Source: Alphaproteobacteria bacterium GM202ARS2 (GTDB lineage: Bacteria; Pseudomonadota; Alphaproteobacteria; GM7ARS4). Taken from it: a DNA stretch of 64,000 nt. The position numbers were made by a program, and so were the translations under genes. Under the pieces are notes generated by a model. It did not search any database. It was not told the origin of the DNA and was given only the letters and a program-made list of their open reading frames with translations. This document shows, in pieces, positions 16,101 through 25,011 of this stretch (positions are counted from its first letter, which is position 1; each line of letters starts with the position of its first letter). Where the stretch lies: contig JACONH010000004.1 in NCBI GenBank assembly GCA_014323835.1, positions 35,623 to 99,622 of the forward strand. The letters are read 5' to 3'.

Positions 16101-17248
16101 GACAGAGTCCTCGAGATGGGTTCGCCGTTTTTAACGGCAAGGGTGCTGGTGATGATGTCGTCATCCCACGGGATACGACTGATGTCTGCTTGCGGATTAT
16201 CAGCGAACAACAGAGAAAGAAAGTCACAGACATTGCGAGAAAACAGACGGCTAGCATCTTTGGGCCATTGTGCTGCTAGCGATGCTGCCCCGATAATGGT
16301 CACGCCGTGGTGATTGATTGTCTGATAAGGCTTGCTGAGGGGACAATTGCCGCCGGCTTCGGCAGCCAAATCGACGATGATGGCACCGGGTTTCATGCGT
16401 TTGACGAGGGCCTCTGTGAGTATACGGGGCGCGGGCTTATCCGGGATGAGCGCGCTGGTGATAACAATGTCTTGTCGGGGTAAGACCTCTTCCAGTAGCT
16501 TGGTTTGCTTTTTTTGATAGTCGCTACCGATTTCTTTTGCGTAGCCTTGTGCGGTTTCGAAGTCTGTTTGTGCGCTGTCTTCTGGCTCGAGGAACGTGGC
16601 ACCGAGACTTTCCACTTGTTGCTTGGATGAGGCGCGCACATCTATGGCTGAGACTAATCCGCCCAGTCGCCTTGCGGTTGCGATGGCTTGCAAGCCTGCG
16701 ACTCCTGCGCCGATAACGAGACAGCGTGCCGGCACAATCGAGCCCGCTGCCGTCATAAGCATCGGCATCAGCTGCTTGCTATGATAGGCTGCCGCGATGA
16801 CAGCACCATAGCCGGCAAGGTTGCTTTGCGATGACAGCACATCCATGCTTTGTGCGCGGGTGATGCGTGCCATACGCTCGAGAGCAAACGCATAAAGCGG
16901 TTTGCCGCGGCATGCCTTCAGCACACGCTGCGAGGAAGGCTGAAACAGGCCCAAAACACAACAGCCCGACCCCAAAGAAGGAAAAGGTACGTCGTCCAGA
17001 CCACTTCCCGGTACACGCACCCAAACAACAACCTGAGCCTTGCCATAAACCGACTCTGCCGATGGTACCAGGTTTGCTCCGTGCTCACGATACGCCCCAT
17101 CCTCATAAGACGCCGCAACGCCCGCACCCTTTTCCACATGCACAGAAAAGCCTAAACGCACCAACATCGGCACGTGCTCAGGCACAACCGCAACCCGCTG
17201 GTCACGGTCTACAACTTCACGAGGTATCAATAAAACAGGCTTCGACAA
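16097..17248 (-). CDS. pntAA: NAD(P) transhydrogenase subunit alpha, NAD-binding part
   Basis: 383 residues forming the NAD(H)-binding domain I, related to alanine dehydrogenase. Visible are the N-terminal VDRDQRVAVVPEHV and MLVRLGFSVHVEKGAG, the Rossmann motif VIGAGVAGLQAIATARRLG followed by DVRASSKQQVESLGA, and the RQDIVITSALIPDKPAPRI segment with VDLAAEAGGNC. Cytosolic face of the inner membrane. It starts 7 bases after the stop of the zinc-ribbon gene, so both probably share the promoter at 17979-18008. Confidence 0.97.
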   Translation of the reverse strand: MSKPVLLIPREVVDRDQRVAVVPEHVPMLVRLGFSVHVEKGAGVAASYEDGAYREHGANLVPSAESVYGKAQVVVWVRVPGSGLDDVPFPSLGSGCCVLGLFQPSSQRVLKACRGKPLYAFALERMARITRAQSMDVLSSQSNLAGYGAVIAAAYHSKQLMPMLMTAAGSIVPARCLVIGAGVAGLQAIATARRLGGLVSAIDVRASSKQQVESLGATFLEPEDSAQTDFETAQGYAKEIGSDYQKKQTKLLEEVLPRQDIVITSALIPDKPAPRILTEALVKRMKPGAIIVDLAAEAGGNCPLSKPYQTINHHGVTIIGAASLAAQWPKDASRLFSRNVCDFLSLLFADNPQADISRIPWDDDIITSTLAVKNGEPISRTLS

Positions 17249-17255
17249 CGTTGGC

Positions 17256-17900
17256 TCAAAGAAAAAATTGACGCCACTCCTCCATAGGCACCTCTATATT
17301 AAATGCAGGTGACGCATACGTGCAAGCAAAATCAAAAACCAAAACGCTATGAGGGTTATAACACGGATAAAGAAACGCATAATACAGGCTGGCGACAAAG
17401 AAAACAAAAGAAACAAGAAATAAAAAACTGGTGCGCAAACCATAGCCAAACCCTTTTACGTGGTGGGACGTCTGATGAGGTGAAGACGGCTTTTTAGGTG
17501 TGCTACGCACTCGAGGGCGAGGCTCGGCAGGCGGAACAGGTAAAGACGAAAACATGGGCTTGCGAGGCTTGGATTTCGTGGCACGACGGATATGCTGCTT
17601 GGCTTTATCAAAACCCAGCTTCCACCAAGCTTTTTTCTTGCCATACAAAATCTCATTGAGCTCTTCTTCCCACTGGTTGATAGCCCCCTGCACGAAAGAG
17701 CCGCGGTCGGATGAAGGAAAAGCCTGTGCCATCCGCTGCAAGTGAGGATTATCATGCAGCTGCGGCGGACTCGACGACGCATGAGGATACGCATCCCAAA
17801 TATGACCGCATTGATTGCAACGACAACGACGACCCCCTTGCGGAATCATCGAGTCGGCAACAGAAAAGTCAGTGCTACAGGAAGGACAGGAAATAATCAT
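17256..17900 (-). CDS. MJ0042-type zinc-ribbon, single-span membrane protein
   Basis: 214 residues. The N-terminal 38 residues form a zinc ribbon with two CxxC pairs (ISCPSCSTDFSV and RCNQCGHIW), the MJ0042 family. A charged, proline-rich linker leads to one membrane span (about residues 155-178, LFLVSFVFFVASLYYAFLY) and a short C-terminal tail. In alphaproteobacteria this gene is regularly found divergent from ftsE, as here. No defined function is known; it looks like a cytosolic zinc domain tethered to the membrane. It is the first gene of a tight minus-strand run ending at 11438. Confidence 0.88.
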   Translation of the reverse strand: MIISCPSCSTDFSVADSMIPQGGRRCRCNQCGHIWDAYPHASSSPPQLHDNPHLQRMAQAFPSSDRGSFVQGAINQWEEELNEILYGKKKAWWKLGFDKAKQHIRRATKSKPRKPMFSSLPVPPAEPRPRVRSTPKKPSSPHQTSHHVKGFGYGLRTSFLFLVSFVFFVASLYYAFLYPCYNPHSVLVFDFACTYASPAFNIEVPMEEWRQFFL

Positions 17901-17978
17901 TGCCAGGGGACTCTTGCCATCTTTACGAGCGTCAAATAGATAGCGTATAAAAGGACGATACGTCCACTTATACCCTCA

Positions 17979-18008
17979 ATTGTAGGGAGACAGCGATAGC
18001 ATTGTCAA
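17979..18008 (-). promoter_or_regulatory. Near-consensus sigma-70 promoter for the zinc-ribbon/pnt/dgkA run
   Basis: Read on the minus strand: TTGACA (18008-18003), an 18-base spacer and TACAAT (17984-17979). This is the best-matching promoter I found in the window. It points toward the zinc-ribbon gene, whose ATG lies 78 bases further on. Confidence 0.7.
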
Positions 18009-18044
18009 AGCAAAAGTGGCCTGAGGTGTGATTTGTTCTGTATT

Positions 18045-18746
18045 ATGGTACGTTTTGAGAATGTCAGTTTCGGGTATGTGGCAGAGCATGCCATTTTGCG
18101 CGAGCTCTCTTTTGAGCTGAGCGTCGGTACGTTCCATTTTTTAACCGGTGCAAGTGGCGCGGGCAAGTCTTCGTTACTGAAGATGATTTATATGGCTCTC
18201 GTGCCATCGACGGGTCGTCTGACCCTGTTTAACCGCTATGTGCACGAATTGAAGCGTCACGAGAAGACGTCGTTGCGGCGGCGTATTGGCGTTGTTTTTC
18301 AAGATTTTCGCCTGTTGTCGCACTTGACAGTCTGGGAGAACGTAGCGTTGCCCCTTTGGGTTGATCCGAGTCAGCGGGGCCATGCCTTCGAGCACGCCCA
18401 AGAAGCTTTACAATGGGCAGACATGGGCGACTATCTCGAGCGTTATCCGCAGACCTTGTCTGGCGGACAGCAACAGCGTGTGGCTATCGTGCGCGCCATT
18501 ATCAACAAGCCCGACCTTCTTATCGCTGACGAGCCCACCGGCAACGTCGATGATAAAAGCACCCAGCGATTCTTTCACCTGTTCGAAGAGCTCCACAAAC
18601 AAGGCACCACTGTGATTGTTGCGACCCACGACAGCAAATTATTGCAACGCTATCAGCATCGTATCTTGTGCCTGCACGATGGCACCCTCACGGAGCAAAG
18701 CCAAGCCCTGTTCACCCCCGCCCCTCTCGACGAGCCTTTACCATGA
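18045..18746 (+). CDS. ftsE: Cell-division ATP-binding protein FtsE
   Basis: ABC-type ATPase that with FtsX controls septal peptidoglycan hydrolases. Walker [13 protein letters not shown], signature [15 protein letters not shown], Walker [13 protein letters not shown] and the switch His in VATHDSKLL are complete. From ATG 18045 the protein is 233 residues and begins [11 protein letters not shown], as relatives do. An in-frame TTG at 18033 is better spaced from a GAGG at 18023-18026 and would add four residues, so the exact start is open. The stop overlaps the ftsX start by 4 bases. Confidence 0.95.
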   Translation: MVRFENVSFGYVAEHAILRELSFELSVGTFHFLTGASGAGKSSLLKMIYMALVPSTGRLTLFNRYVHELKRHEKTSLRRRIGVVFQDFRLLSHLTVWENVALPLWVDPSQRGHAFEHAQEALQWADMGDYLERYPQTLSGGQQQRVAIVRAIINKPDLLIADEPTGNVDDKSTQRFFHLFEELHKQGTTVIVATHDSKLLQRYQHRILCLHDGTLTEQSQALFTPAPLDEPLP

Positions 18747-19645
18747 CTCTCGCTGCTCTTCCTCACTCCAGCGATGCCCCTCTGCTTTTCATTCAGTGGG
18801 CAGTGGGCGGAATCGTCTATGCCGCTTCCGTCATGTTCGTTGGCGTTTTCATCGCATCGCATATTGTCTCGCATTGGCAAAACCAGCTGGAAGGCCACGT
18901 GACCATGCAACTCATTACCAAGCAAGGGGCCAAGCAAGAGCAACAGAAGAAAGATGCCACCGAACAAGATAAACAACGTATTCTCCAGCTGGTGCGAGGG
19001 ACACCAGCCATAGCCCAAGCCGTGTGGCTGGAAGAAGAAGAGGTCATACGCTTGTTGCAACCATGGCTGGGGAGCAACATAGACATTGTGCAAGGAATCA
19101 GTTTGCCCGCGGTCATCGATGTTACGCTGAAAGCTCAGCACGCCCTCGACCCGCAGCCTCTGCGGCAAACCTTGAGCGATTGGGGATACACCCTCCTCAT
19201 CGAGGAGCATAACCGCTGGTTCTCGGACAACTTTGCCTTTCTCGGACGGCTCAAGCTGTTCGTCGCCACGATGATGCTCCTGTTGACGGCGGTCGCGGCA
19301 CTGGTCGTCTTCTTCATGGTGCGGGTCGGCGTTGCCCTCCATCGAGAGACTATCGATATTTTGTGTTTGGTCGGCGCACGAGACGCCTATATCCGCAAAA
19401 CGCTGACGCGCCGCTTTTCCTTCGCTGCCTTCCGAGGCGGGGCTTTCGCCAGTATACTCGCAGCACTCACTCTCGTTGGACTGGGCGCCCTGCACGAGCA
19501 TGGACTCTTCTGGTTCCAACATGCACCCACAACAGAAAAACAACTCCTGTGGGGCATGATGCTCATCATCCCCTTTATCTTCGTCGGTGTCGTTGCTCTG
19601 GTCACAACACTAACGACCCAGCGAGTCCTCACACGTATGCTATAG
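18743..19645 (+). CDS. ftsX: Cell-division ABC transporter permease FtsX
   Basis: 300 residues from ATG 18743, which overlaps the ftsE TGA as ATGA. One membrane segment near residue 25-45, a periplasmic loop of about 125 residues, then three further segments (about 195-220, 245-265 and 275-298), the FtsX topology. The stretch RETIDILCLVGARDAYIRKTL before the second half is typical of FtsX. Longer upstream starts lie inside ftsE. With FtsE it forms the septal-ring ABC complex that activates murein hydrolases. Confidence 0.92.
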   Translation: MTLAALPHSSDAPLLFIQWAVGGIVYAASVMFVGVFIASHIVSHWQNQLEGHVTMQLITKQGAKQEQQKKDATEQDKQRILQLVRGTPAIAQAVWLEEEEVIRLLQPWLGSNIDIVQGISLPAVIDVTLKAQHALDPQPLRQTLSDWGYTLLIEEHNRWFSDNFAFLGRLKLFVATMMLLLTAVAALVVFFMVRVGVALHRETIDILCLVGARDAYIRKTLTRRFSFAAFRGGAFASILAALTLVGLGALHEHGLFWFQHAPTTEKQLLWGMMLIIPFIFVGVVALVTTLTTQRVLTRML

Positions 19646-19692
19646 TAATAAGAACACACCATACCCCCCGCAAGACCACATGAGATGTCATT

Positions 19693-20409
19693 ATGGCTTA
19701 CGTTGTTACCTTTTTCCGCTCCCTCCTATTCCAGCTCTTTTTGTATACGGTTTTGTATGGCTTGGTCGTCATTGGCATGGTCTGGTTTCTGCTGTTTCCT
19801 GTGGCTTATGTGCGGGGCTTTTTGAGTCTGTGGACAAAGATGACACTGTTCTCGACGCGAGTCATTTTGGGCTTGAAACACGAGGTCTCGGGCTTGGACA
19901 ATCTGCCTGCTGAAGGGGCTTTGGTCGCTTCCGTGCACCAATCGATGTGGGATGTGATTTTTTTTCCGTCCGTTATCAAGGATTGTATCTATATTTTGAA
20001 GCGAGAGCTGACGTGGATTCCCTTTTATGGTTGGTTCCTCCTTCGTGCGCGGATGATAGCGGTGGGACGTCGCGGCGGCATTGCTGAGCTTGTTGCTGCG
20101 TTCAAGAGTCGTCGCCGTTCTGGTTTGCGTCACTTTGTTATTTTTCCGCAAGGGGCACGGCGTCCTTACGGCGAGCGGGTGCGTCTGCTGCCCGGCATCG
20201 GCGCGCTCTATGAAGCAAGTGACCTGCCTGTCGTCCCGGTGGTACTGGATTCAGGACGTTATTGGCGGCGCAGACGATTCCTCATCTATAGCGGAACCAT
20301 CCGTGTGCACTTCTTGCCACCCATAGAGGCAGGTTTGCCTCGACAGGTCATGATGCGCCGGTTGACAACGGCTCTATCGCCGCAAGAGACTCCCCCTCAA
20401 GCTTCTTGA
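19693..20409 (+). CDS. plsC: 1-acyl-sn-glycerol-3-phosphate acyltransferase
   Basis: Membrane enzyme that acylates lysophosphatidate to phosphatidate. 238 residues; an N-terminal hydrophobic anchor (about residues 10-42), catalytic HQSMWD (HX4D) near residue 80, and the FPQGAR acceptor-binding motif (EGTR-type; Gln instead of Glu, which is common in alphaproteobacterial homologues), then LPVVPVVLDSG. In relatives a small DUF218/ElyC-type gene often stands between ftsX and this one; here only 47 bases separate them. A second PlsC-like gene lies at 44.7 kb. Confidence 0.9.
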   Translation: MAYVVTFFRSLLFQLFLYTVLYGLVVIGMVWFLLFPVAYVRGFLSLWTKMTLFSTRVILGLKHEVSGLDNLPAEGALVASVHQSMWDVIFFPSVIKDCIYILKRELTWIPFYGWFLLRARMIAVGRRGGIAELVAAFKSRRRSGLRHFVIFPQGARRPYGERVRLLPGIGALYEASDLPVVPVVLDSGRYWRRRRFLIYSGTIRVHFLPPIEAGLPRQVMMRRLTTALSPQETPPQAS

Positions 20410-20448
20410 AGATACCTTAGTGTGCGTGCATCCGCACTCTTGAGCCCA

Positions 20449-21336
20449 TTAGTGGGCGTGAGCAAGGGTGTTTCTGCGCATTTCTTCTAAGGCTCTGCGT
20501 TTGATTTTACGCAAGGCACCCAACTCGATTTGACGCACCCGTTCGCGGCTGATGTTATGCTGTCGAGCAAGATCTTGCAGCGTCTTGGGTTCTTCCTTGA
20601 TATGGCGTTCCTCGAGGATGTTTCGTTCCCTTTGAGTCAGGCTCCCCATGGCTTTTTTGAGAATGGCTCTTTGATGAGTCAGCTCGTTTTGCTCGGTGAT
20701 TTGCTCTTCGGCGTTGGGCGTATCATCCGGCAAGACATCGACAAACTCGACGGCTTCATTCTCATCGTGGACGAGCGTATTAAGAGACATATCGCCTTGC
20801 GTGAGACGGCGGTTCATATCGATGACGTCCTCCTGAGAGACCTGCAGCTCTTGCGAGATGAGGGCGACTTGTTTTTCGCTCAAGTCGCTTTTGTCGAAGA
20901 TATGGAGTTTGCTTTTGATGCGTTTCAAGCCAAAGAAGAGTCTTTTGCGTGCCGCGGCGGTACCTGCCCGCACCAAAGACCAAGAACTCAGCACATATTC
21001 GGTGATAGAGGCGCGCACCCACCACATGGCATACGTCGACAGACGAAAGCCCAAATCCGGGTCAAAGCGTTTCACCGCACGCATCAAACCAATGTTGCCC
21101 TCAGATATCAAATCAGAAATAGGCAAGCCATAGTTACGATACTTCAACGCCACTCGCGCAACAAGACGCAAATGAGCAATCACAAGCTTGTGAGCAGCAT
21201 CAGTGTCACGGGACTCAATCCAGCGGCGAGCAAGACGACACTCCTCCTGCTTCGTCAAAATAGGCACGCGGTTAATACGGCGCAAGTAACCGCCCAATCC
21301 ACCCTCTGAATCAACAATCAATGGAAACGATGTCAT
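20449..21336 (-). CDS. rpoH: RNA polymerase sigma-32 (heat-shock) factor
   Basis: 295 residues from ATG 21336, preceded by GAGAGAGG at a good distance; a longer frame from 21438 adds unrelated residues. Region 2.1-2.4 is visible (HLRLVARVALKYRNYGLPISDLISEG, then FDPDLGFRLSTYAMWWVRASI), region 3 with an RpoH-box-like stretch, and region 4 (LTQRERNILEERHI, then NISRERVRQIE). RpoH directs transcription of chaperone and protease genes; hslVU at the right end of the window are classic targets, though I see no clear sigma-32 promoter there. Alphaproteobacteria can carry several RpoH copies. Confidence 0.95.
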   Translation of the reverse strand: MTSFPLIVDSEGGLGGYLRRINRVPILTKQEECRLARRWIESRDTDAAHKLVIAHLRLVARVALKYRNYGLPISDLISEGNIGLMRAVKRFDPDLGFRLSTYAMWWVRASITEYVLSSWSLVRAGTAAARKRLFFGLKRIKSKLHIFDKSDLSEKQVALISQELQVSQEDVIDMNRRLTQGDMSLNTLVHDENEAVEFVDVLPDDTPNAEEQITEQNELTHQRAILKKAMGSLTQRERNILEERHIKEEPKTLQDLARQHNISRERVRQIELGALRKIKRRALEEMRRNTLAHAH

Positions 21337-21377
21337 AGCTCTCGATACCTCTCTCAAACAAAATACCCCACACAACC

Positions 21378-21405
21378 AGTATAAGATAGCCAAGTGAACA
21401 AACAA
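21378..21405 (-). promoter_or_regulatory. rpoH: Putative promoter of rpoH
   Basis: On the minus strand TTGTTT (21405-21400), 16-base spacer, TATACT (21383-21378). Transcription would begin about 35 bases before the ATG at 21336. Opposite, TTGCTT-N17-TAACTA (21458-21486) could serve the divergent tim44 gene. Confidence 0.45.
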
Positions 21406-21550
21406 TGAACATAAACAGAATGTCAGAAGGAAAGACAATCCTTTTCTGAGAATGTTTTTGCTTTCTTTGCTGTCTGTGTGTAACTATATCCTTAACGTGT
21501 GTGCGAGGTTTTATCTGTCGTCTTTTTTTTGGAGTCTTAGGGGTTGCGTT

Positions 21551-22252
21551 ATGTTTCAAGATTTTGATTTAGTTTTGTTGGCTTTGGTTGCTGGCTTTTT
21601 GATTTTGCGTCTGCGGGCGGTTCTGGGTGAACGGCATGGAGCGGACAGTCCGCCTTCTTCTGGCGTTTATGACAAGGCTGGCGAGTCGTCATCGGGAGTC
21701 GTCATTGACGTTGAGGCACGTGAGGCTGAACCGGAGGCACCTGCTCCTGTCAAGGAGGAGTCGGCTGAAGAGAAGGCGTGGCAGAAGCAGTTTGCTTCTA
21801 TGGCAGCTTTGAAGGCACACATGGAGACGTTTACCATGGAGGCTTTCTTGCAGGGGGTGCAGAAGGTCTTTTATCGAGTCCATGAAGCCTATATCAAGGG
21901 CGATGTCGAGTCGGTGCGTTTTTTGCTCGAAAAGGACGTCTACGAGCGTTTTCGTGCTGCCATCGCAGCCCGCAAGGAGAATAGCCATCGCCAAGAGTCA
22001 TCTTTGGTCGGCATCGACTCCTGTGAGCCCATCGATGTTTATGTAGACAAGAAAAGTGCCGAGATCACCGTCAAGATTGTGTCCGGTCAGGTCAACGCGC
22101 TTTATGACAAGGAGGGCACATGCGTGCAGGGCGATGCCGAGAAGATTGTGTCGTTGACGGACATTTGGGTTTTTTCTCGTTCTTTTTCGGCAAGAGATAA
22201 GATTTGGTATTTGCGTCAGACTCGCAACGACAAGCCTTCTCATGATGACTGA
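21551..22252 (+). CDS. Tim44/TimA domain protein
   Basis: 233 residues from ATG 21551 (GGGG about 10 bases upstream). One N-terminal membrane segment (LVLLALVAGFLILRLRAVLG), an acidic proline/valine-rich linker, and a C-terminal Tim44-type domain from about residue 85 (METFTMEAFLQGVQKVFYRV onward, ending FSARDKIWYLRQTRND). The fold is shared with the membrane-associated domain of mitochondrial Tim44; in Caulobacter-type bacteria the homologue TimA is an inner-membrane protein of unclear role. The order tim44-mltA-smr is conserved in alphaproteobacteria. The stop overlaps mltA by 11 bases. Confidence 0.88.
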   Translation: MFQDFDLVLLALVAGFLILRLRAVLGERHGADSPPSSGVYDKAGESSSGVVIDVEAREAEPEAPAPVKEESAEEKAWQKQFASMAALKAHMETFTMEAFLQGVQKVFYRVHEAYIKGDVESVRFLLEKDVYERFRAAIAARKENSHRQESSLVGIDSCEPIDVYVDKKSAEITVKIVSGQVNALYDKEGTCVQGDAEKIVSLTDIWVFSRSFSARDKIWYLRQTRNDKPSHDD

Positions 22253-23555
22253 TTGGCGTGGCGTGCGTCATTATGTGCGCACCCGGTCTTTTTGGCGTTG
22301 GTGTTATGGGGGCAGCGCGGTTGCTGTCGCTGTTTTATTGGGGTGGGGTTTGGCACAGCGGCATGTCGCTGAACTCGAGCCGACAACGCAGACACAGCGT
22401 TCATGGCATCTGCAAGCCACAACGTTCGATGCTTTGGGCGCGCCATGGCATAGCTATCAAGAGTGGCAGGGGGCATGGCGGGCTTTTCTTGCCAGTTGTT
22501 CTGTTCGACAACGTTGGCGTCTGGTGACTCAGCCTGAGACGTATGACTTTTTGCCTGTTGCGGCGCGCACACCATCGCTCTGGCAACGCTTGTGTCGGCA
22601 GGCAGAGCAGGACGTTGACCCGCAGGACAGTCAAGCCATACGCGCATGGCTGGAAACGTATTTGCTCCCCTATCGTTTCGTTAAGGAGGGCAACAAAGAC
22701 GAGGGGAACGAGGGGCTACGTGGGTTGTTTACGGGCTATTTTCGTCCCATTTTGTTGGGCTCGGCGCGGCGCACCGAGCAGTTCCCTGAGCCCATTTATG
22801 GTGTGCCTTCTGATCTTGTCGTCATTGATAGCGAATCGTTTGTCGCATGCGAGGCTTGCCCGCCTTCTTTGGTTGGACAACTGCGCGGCAGACGGGTGGT
22901 GCCGTATCCTTCAAGAGGCGACATTATGGCTGGGGCTATCGATGGCGTTGCTCCCGTGTTGGCGTGGGCACAAGACGATATCGATGTCTTCGTCTTGTCG
23001 GTGCAGGGGAGCGGTAAAGTCCGCCTAACAGATGGCACAACGTTGGTGCTACGCTATGCCGCTCGTAATGGCCATACGTACAAAAGCTTGGGACGTATCT
23101 TAAAGCAGCGAGGCTTATTATGGCATGAAGAGCCCATCACGTGGCCCAAGCTGCGACAGTGGCTCGAGGACAATCCGACAAAACGCCGTAGTGTGCTGGC
23201 GGACAATCCGCTCTACATCTTTTTCGAGGAAGCACCCGACGACATCGGTGCTGTTGGTTCGCTGGGCGTGCCTTTGGTGGACGGCCATGCTTTGGCGGTC
23301 GATACCCGCTTTATTCCTCTTGGCTTACCTTTGTGGGTGACCACAACACATCCCCTGTCTACGCAGACGTGGTCACAGCTGATGATGGCACAGGATACAG
23401 GAAGTGCCGTCAAAGGAGTCGTGCGCGGCGATATCTTCTGGGGCGAAGGCGCACAGGCAGAAATCTCGGCAGGCTTGATGAATTATCAAGGCGACTATGT
23501 TATACTGCTCCCGAACCCGTCCGCACCGTCGGTCACGTCAACGATGAAAAAATAA
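22242..23555 (+). CDS. mltA: Membrane-bound lytic transglycosylase A (MltA)
   Basis: Cleaves peptidoglycan glycan strands with formation of 1,6-anhydromuramic acid. 437 residues; N-terminal signal anchor (about 20-42) with no lipobox Cys, so probably not a lipoprotein as in E. coli. MltA/3D motifs: TGYFRPILLGS, GRRVVPYPSRGDI, VQGSGKVRL, ARNGHTYKSLGRIL, GVPLVDGHALAVDTRFIPLG and the catalytic Asp in MAQDTGSAVKG (about residue 385) with VRGDIFWGEG. It acts in the periplasm. Start overlaps tim44; smr begins 14 bases downstream. Confidence 0.95.
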   Translation: MMTDWRGVRHYVRTRSFWRWCYGGSAVAVAVLLGWGLAQRHVAELEPTTQTQRSWHLQATTFDALGAPWHSYQEWQGAWRAFLASCSVRQRWRLVTQPETYDFLPVAARTPSLWQRLCRQAEQDVDPQDSQAIRAWLETYLLPYRFVKEGNKDEGNEGLRGLFTGYFRPILLGSARRTEQFPEPIYGVPSDLVVIDSESFVACEACPPSLVGQLRGRRVVPYPSRGDIMAGAIDGVAPVLAWAQDDIDVFVLSVQGSGKVRLTDGTTLVLRYAARNGHTYKSLGRILKQRGLLWHEEPITWPKLRQWLEDNPTKRRSVLADNPLYIFFEEAPDDIGAVGSLGVPLVDGHALAVDTRFIPLGLPLWVTTTHPLSTQTWSQLMMAQDTGSAVKGVVRGDIFWGEGAQAEISAGLMNYQGDYVILLPNPSAPSVTSTMKK

Positions 23556-23569
23556 CCGCCATAACCGCC

Positions 23570-24190
23570 ATGACCGATAAGACACAAAGGGATACATCGA
23601 AGGCTTTGTCGCAGGAAGACGAGGCTCTGTGGCAACAAGAAGTCGAAGGCATAACGCCTATAAAAGGCAAACGTATGAGCAAAAGGCACGTTGCTCCACC
23701 CATTCACGTTCTGTCTACTCGAGACGACTCCTTTCATAAAACCTACAGACCCCACGAGCGAAGAGTAGACGATAACGTGTCCGATGAGCGCGGGCTGGCA
23801 CCGTTAGCGGTCAATAAACAGGGGAGCAGTGGTGTGTCGCGCCATGAACAGCGCAACTTACGTAAGGGGCAGGTTGTTATCGATGGACGCTTGGACTTGC
23901 ACAAGCTGAACCGCGAGCAAGCAAGACTACGGGTGCATGCTTTTGTGCGAAAGGGGTATGCGACAGGTGCTCGAATTCTCCATGTTATTACGGGGACGGG
24001 CAAGGGGCGGGATAACAACAGTGGCGTGCTCAGAGCATCACTGGTGGATTGGCTCAACGAGGAGTCCATCAGACCCATGGTTGTGCTGGTTTCATCTGCT
24101 GCTGGTCACCATGGCGGCGAGGGTGCCTTCTACGTGCGTCTGAAGAGAAATCGCCAGCTCGACCGAGCTCACAAGAACGAGCAACGTTGA
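23570..24190 (+). CDS. Smr-domain protein
   Basis: 206 residues from ATG 23570; the frame opens earlier inside mltA but that part has no family match. A basic, disordered N-terminal half precedes a C-terminal Smr domain with LDLHKLNREQARLRVHAFV, ILHVITGTGKG and VLRASLVDWLNE. Stand-alone Smr proteins are nucleases or nucleic-acid binding proteins; E. coli SmrB cuts mRNA at collided ribosomes. Whether this one does so cannot be told. Its TGA overlaps the lgt start (TGATG). Confidence 0.88.
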   Translation: MTDKTQRDTSKALSQEDEALWQQEVEGITPIKGKRMSKRHVAPPIHVLSTRDDSFHKTYRPHERRVDDNVSDERGLAPLAVNKQGSSGVSRHEQRNLRKGQVVIDGRLDLHKLNREQARLRVHAFVRKGYATGARILHVITGTGKGRDNNSGVLRASLVDWLNEESIRPMVVLVSSAAGHHGGEGAFYVRLKRNRQLDRAHKNEQR

Positions 24191-25011
24191 TGGCTGAACC
24201 TAGTTTTTTTGTCTGGCCCAACTGGGATCCGGTTGCGTTGTCCATAGGGCCCTTGATGGTGCGTTGGTATGGCTTGGCTTATCTGGCGGGATTTTTGCTC
24301 GGGTGGCTCTATGCTGTCCATCTGGTGAAGCGGTATGCTTTATCGATTACCCGTGCGTCTATCGATGATGTTTTTCTTTTGTGGATTGTGCTTGGAGTCA
24401 TTATTGGCGGCAGACTCGGCTATGTCATTTTTTATAACTTGCCCTATTATTTGGATGATGTGCGGCGAATTCTCTATATTTGGCAGGGCGGTATGGCTTT
24501 TCACGGCGGTATGATCGGCGCCGTTGTGGCGGCGTGGCTCTTTTGTCGCAAGTATCGCCTCAGCTTTTTGACGATGCTTGACATTCTCGCAATGGTTGCA
24601 CCGATAGGTCTCTTTTTTGGCAGACTGGCGAACTTTGTCAATGGCGAGCTCTACGGCAGAGTATCCGATGTGGCGTGGGCAGTCATTTTTCCGCATGCGG
24701 GGATTGTGCCGAGGCATCCCAGTCAGCTCTATGAGGCGGTGGGCGAGGGCATCGTCTTGTGGCTGTTTCTTTGGTCTCTTACTTTTGTGGGCGACCGCAA
24801 GCAAGGCGGACTTTTACAGCGACCGGGCATGATCGCTTCAGCCTTTCTTATGGGTTACGGCGTGGTGCGTTTTCTTGTCGAATTTGTCCGTGAACCCGAT
24901 GCTCATCTCGGTTTATTCTTAGGATGGGTAACCATGGGGCAACTGCTCAGTGCGGCTATGATTATCGCAGGGGGTCTGGCGATGGCGATGCGCTCTCGTC
25001 CGCAGGGGTGA
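24190..25011 (+). CDS. lgt: Prolipoprotein diacylglyceryl transferase
   Basis: First enzyme of lipoprotein maturation: moves diacylglyceryl from phosphatidylglycerol to the lipobox Cys. 273 residues from ATG 24190, with seven hydrophobic segments. Signature GLFFGRLANFVNGELYGR and YGLAYLAGFLLGW, a GGRLGYVIFYN loop and HGGMIGAVVAAW (His of the HGGL-type motif) fit. The upstream-extended frame (24049) lies within smr. Overlaps smr and the next gene by one base each. Lnt, the last step of the pathway, is at 48.0 kb. Confidence 0.97.
   Translation: MAEPSFFVWPNWDPVALSIGPLMVRWYGLAYLAGFLLGWLYAVHLVKRYALSITRASIDDVFLLWIVLGVIIGGRLGYVIFYNLPYYLDDVRRILYIWQGGMAFHGGMIGAVVAAWLFCRKYRLSFLTMLDILAMVAPIGLFFGRLANFVNGELYGRVSDVAWAVIFPHAGIVPRHPSQLYEAVGEGIVLWLFLWSLTFVGDRKQGGLLQRPGMIASAFLMGYGVVRFLVEFVREPDAHLGLFLGWVTMGQLLSAAMIIAGGLAMAMRSRPQG

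Noticed and set aside
20444..20457. Hairpin GCCCA-TTAG-TGGGC as terminator between plsC and rpoH
   Set aside because: Only a 5-base stem without a T-run, overlapping the rpoH stop; too weak to list.
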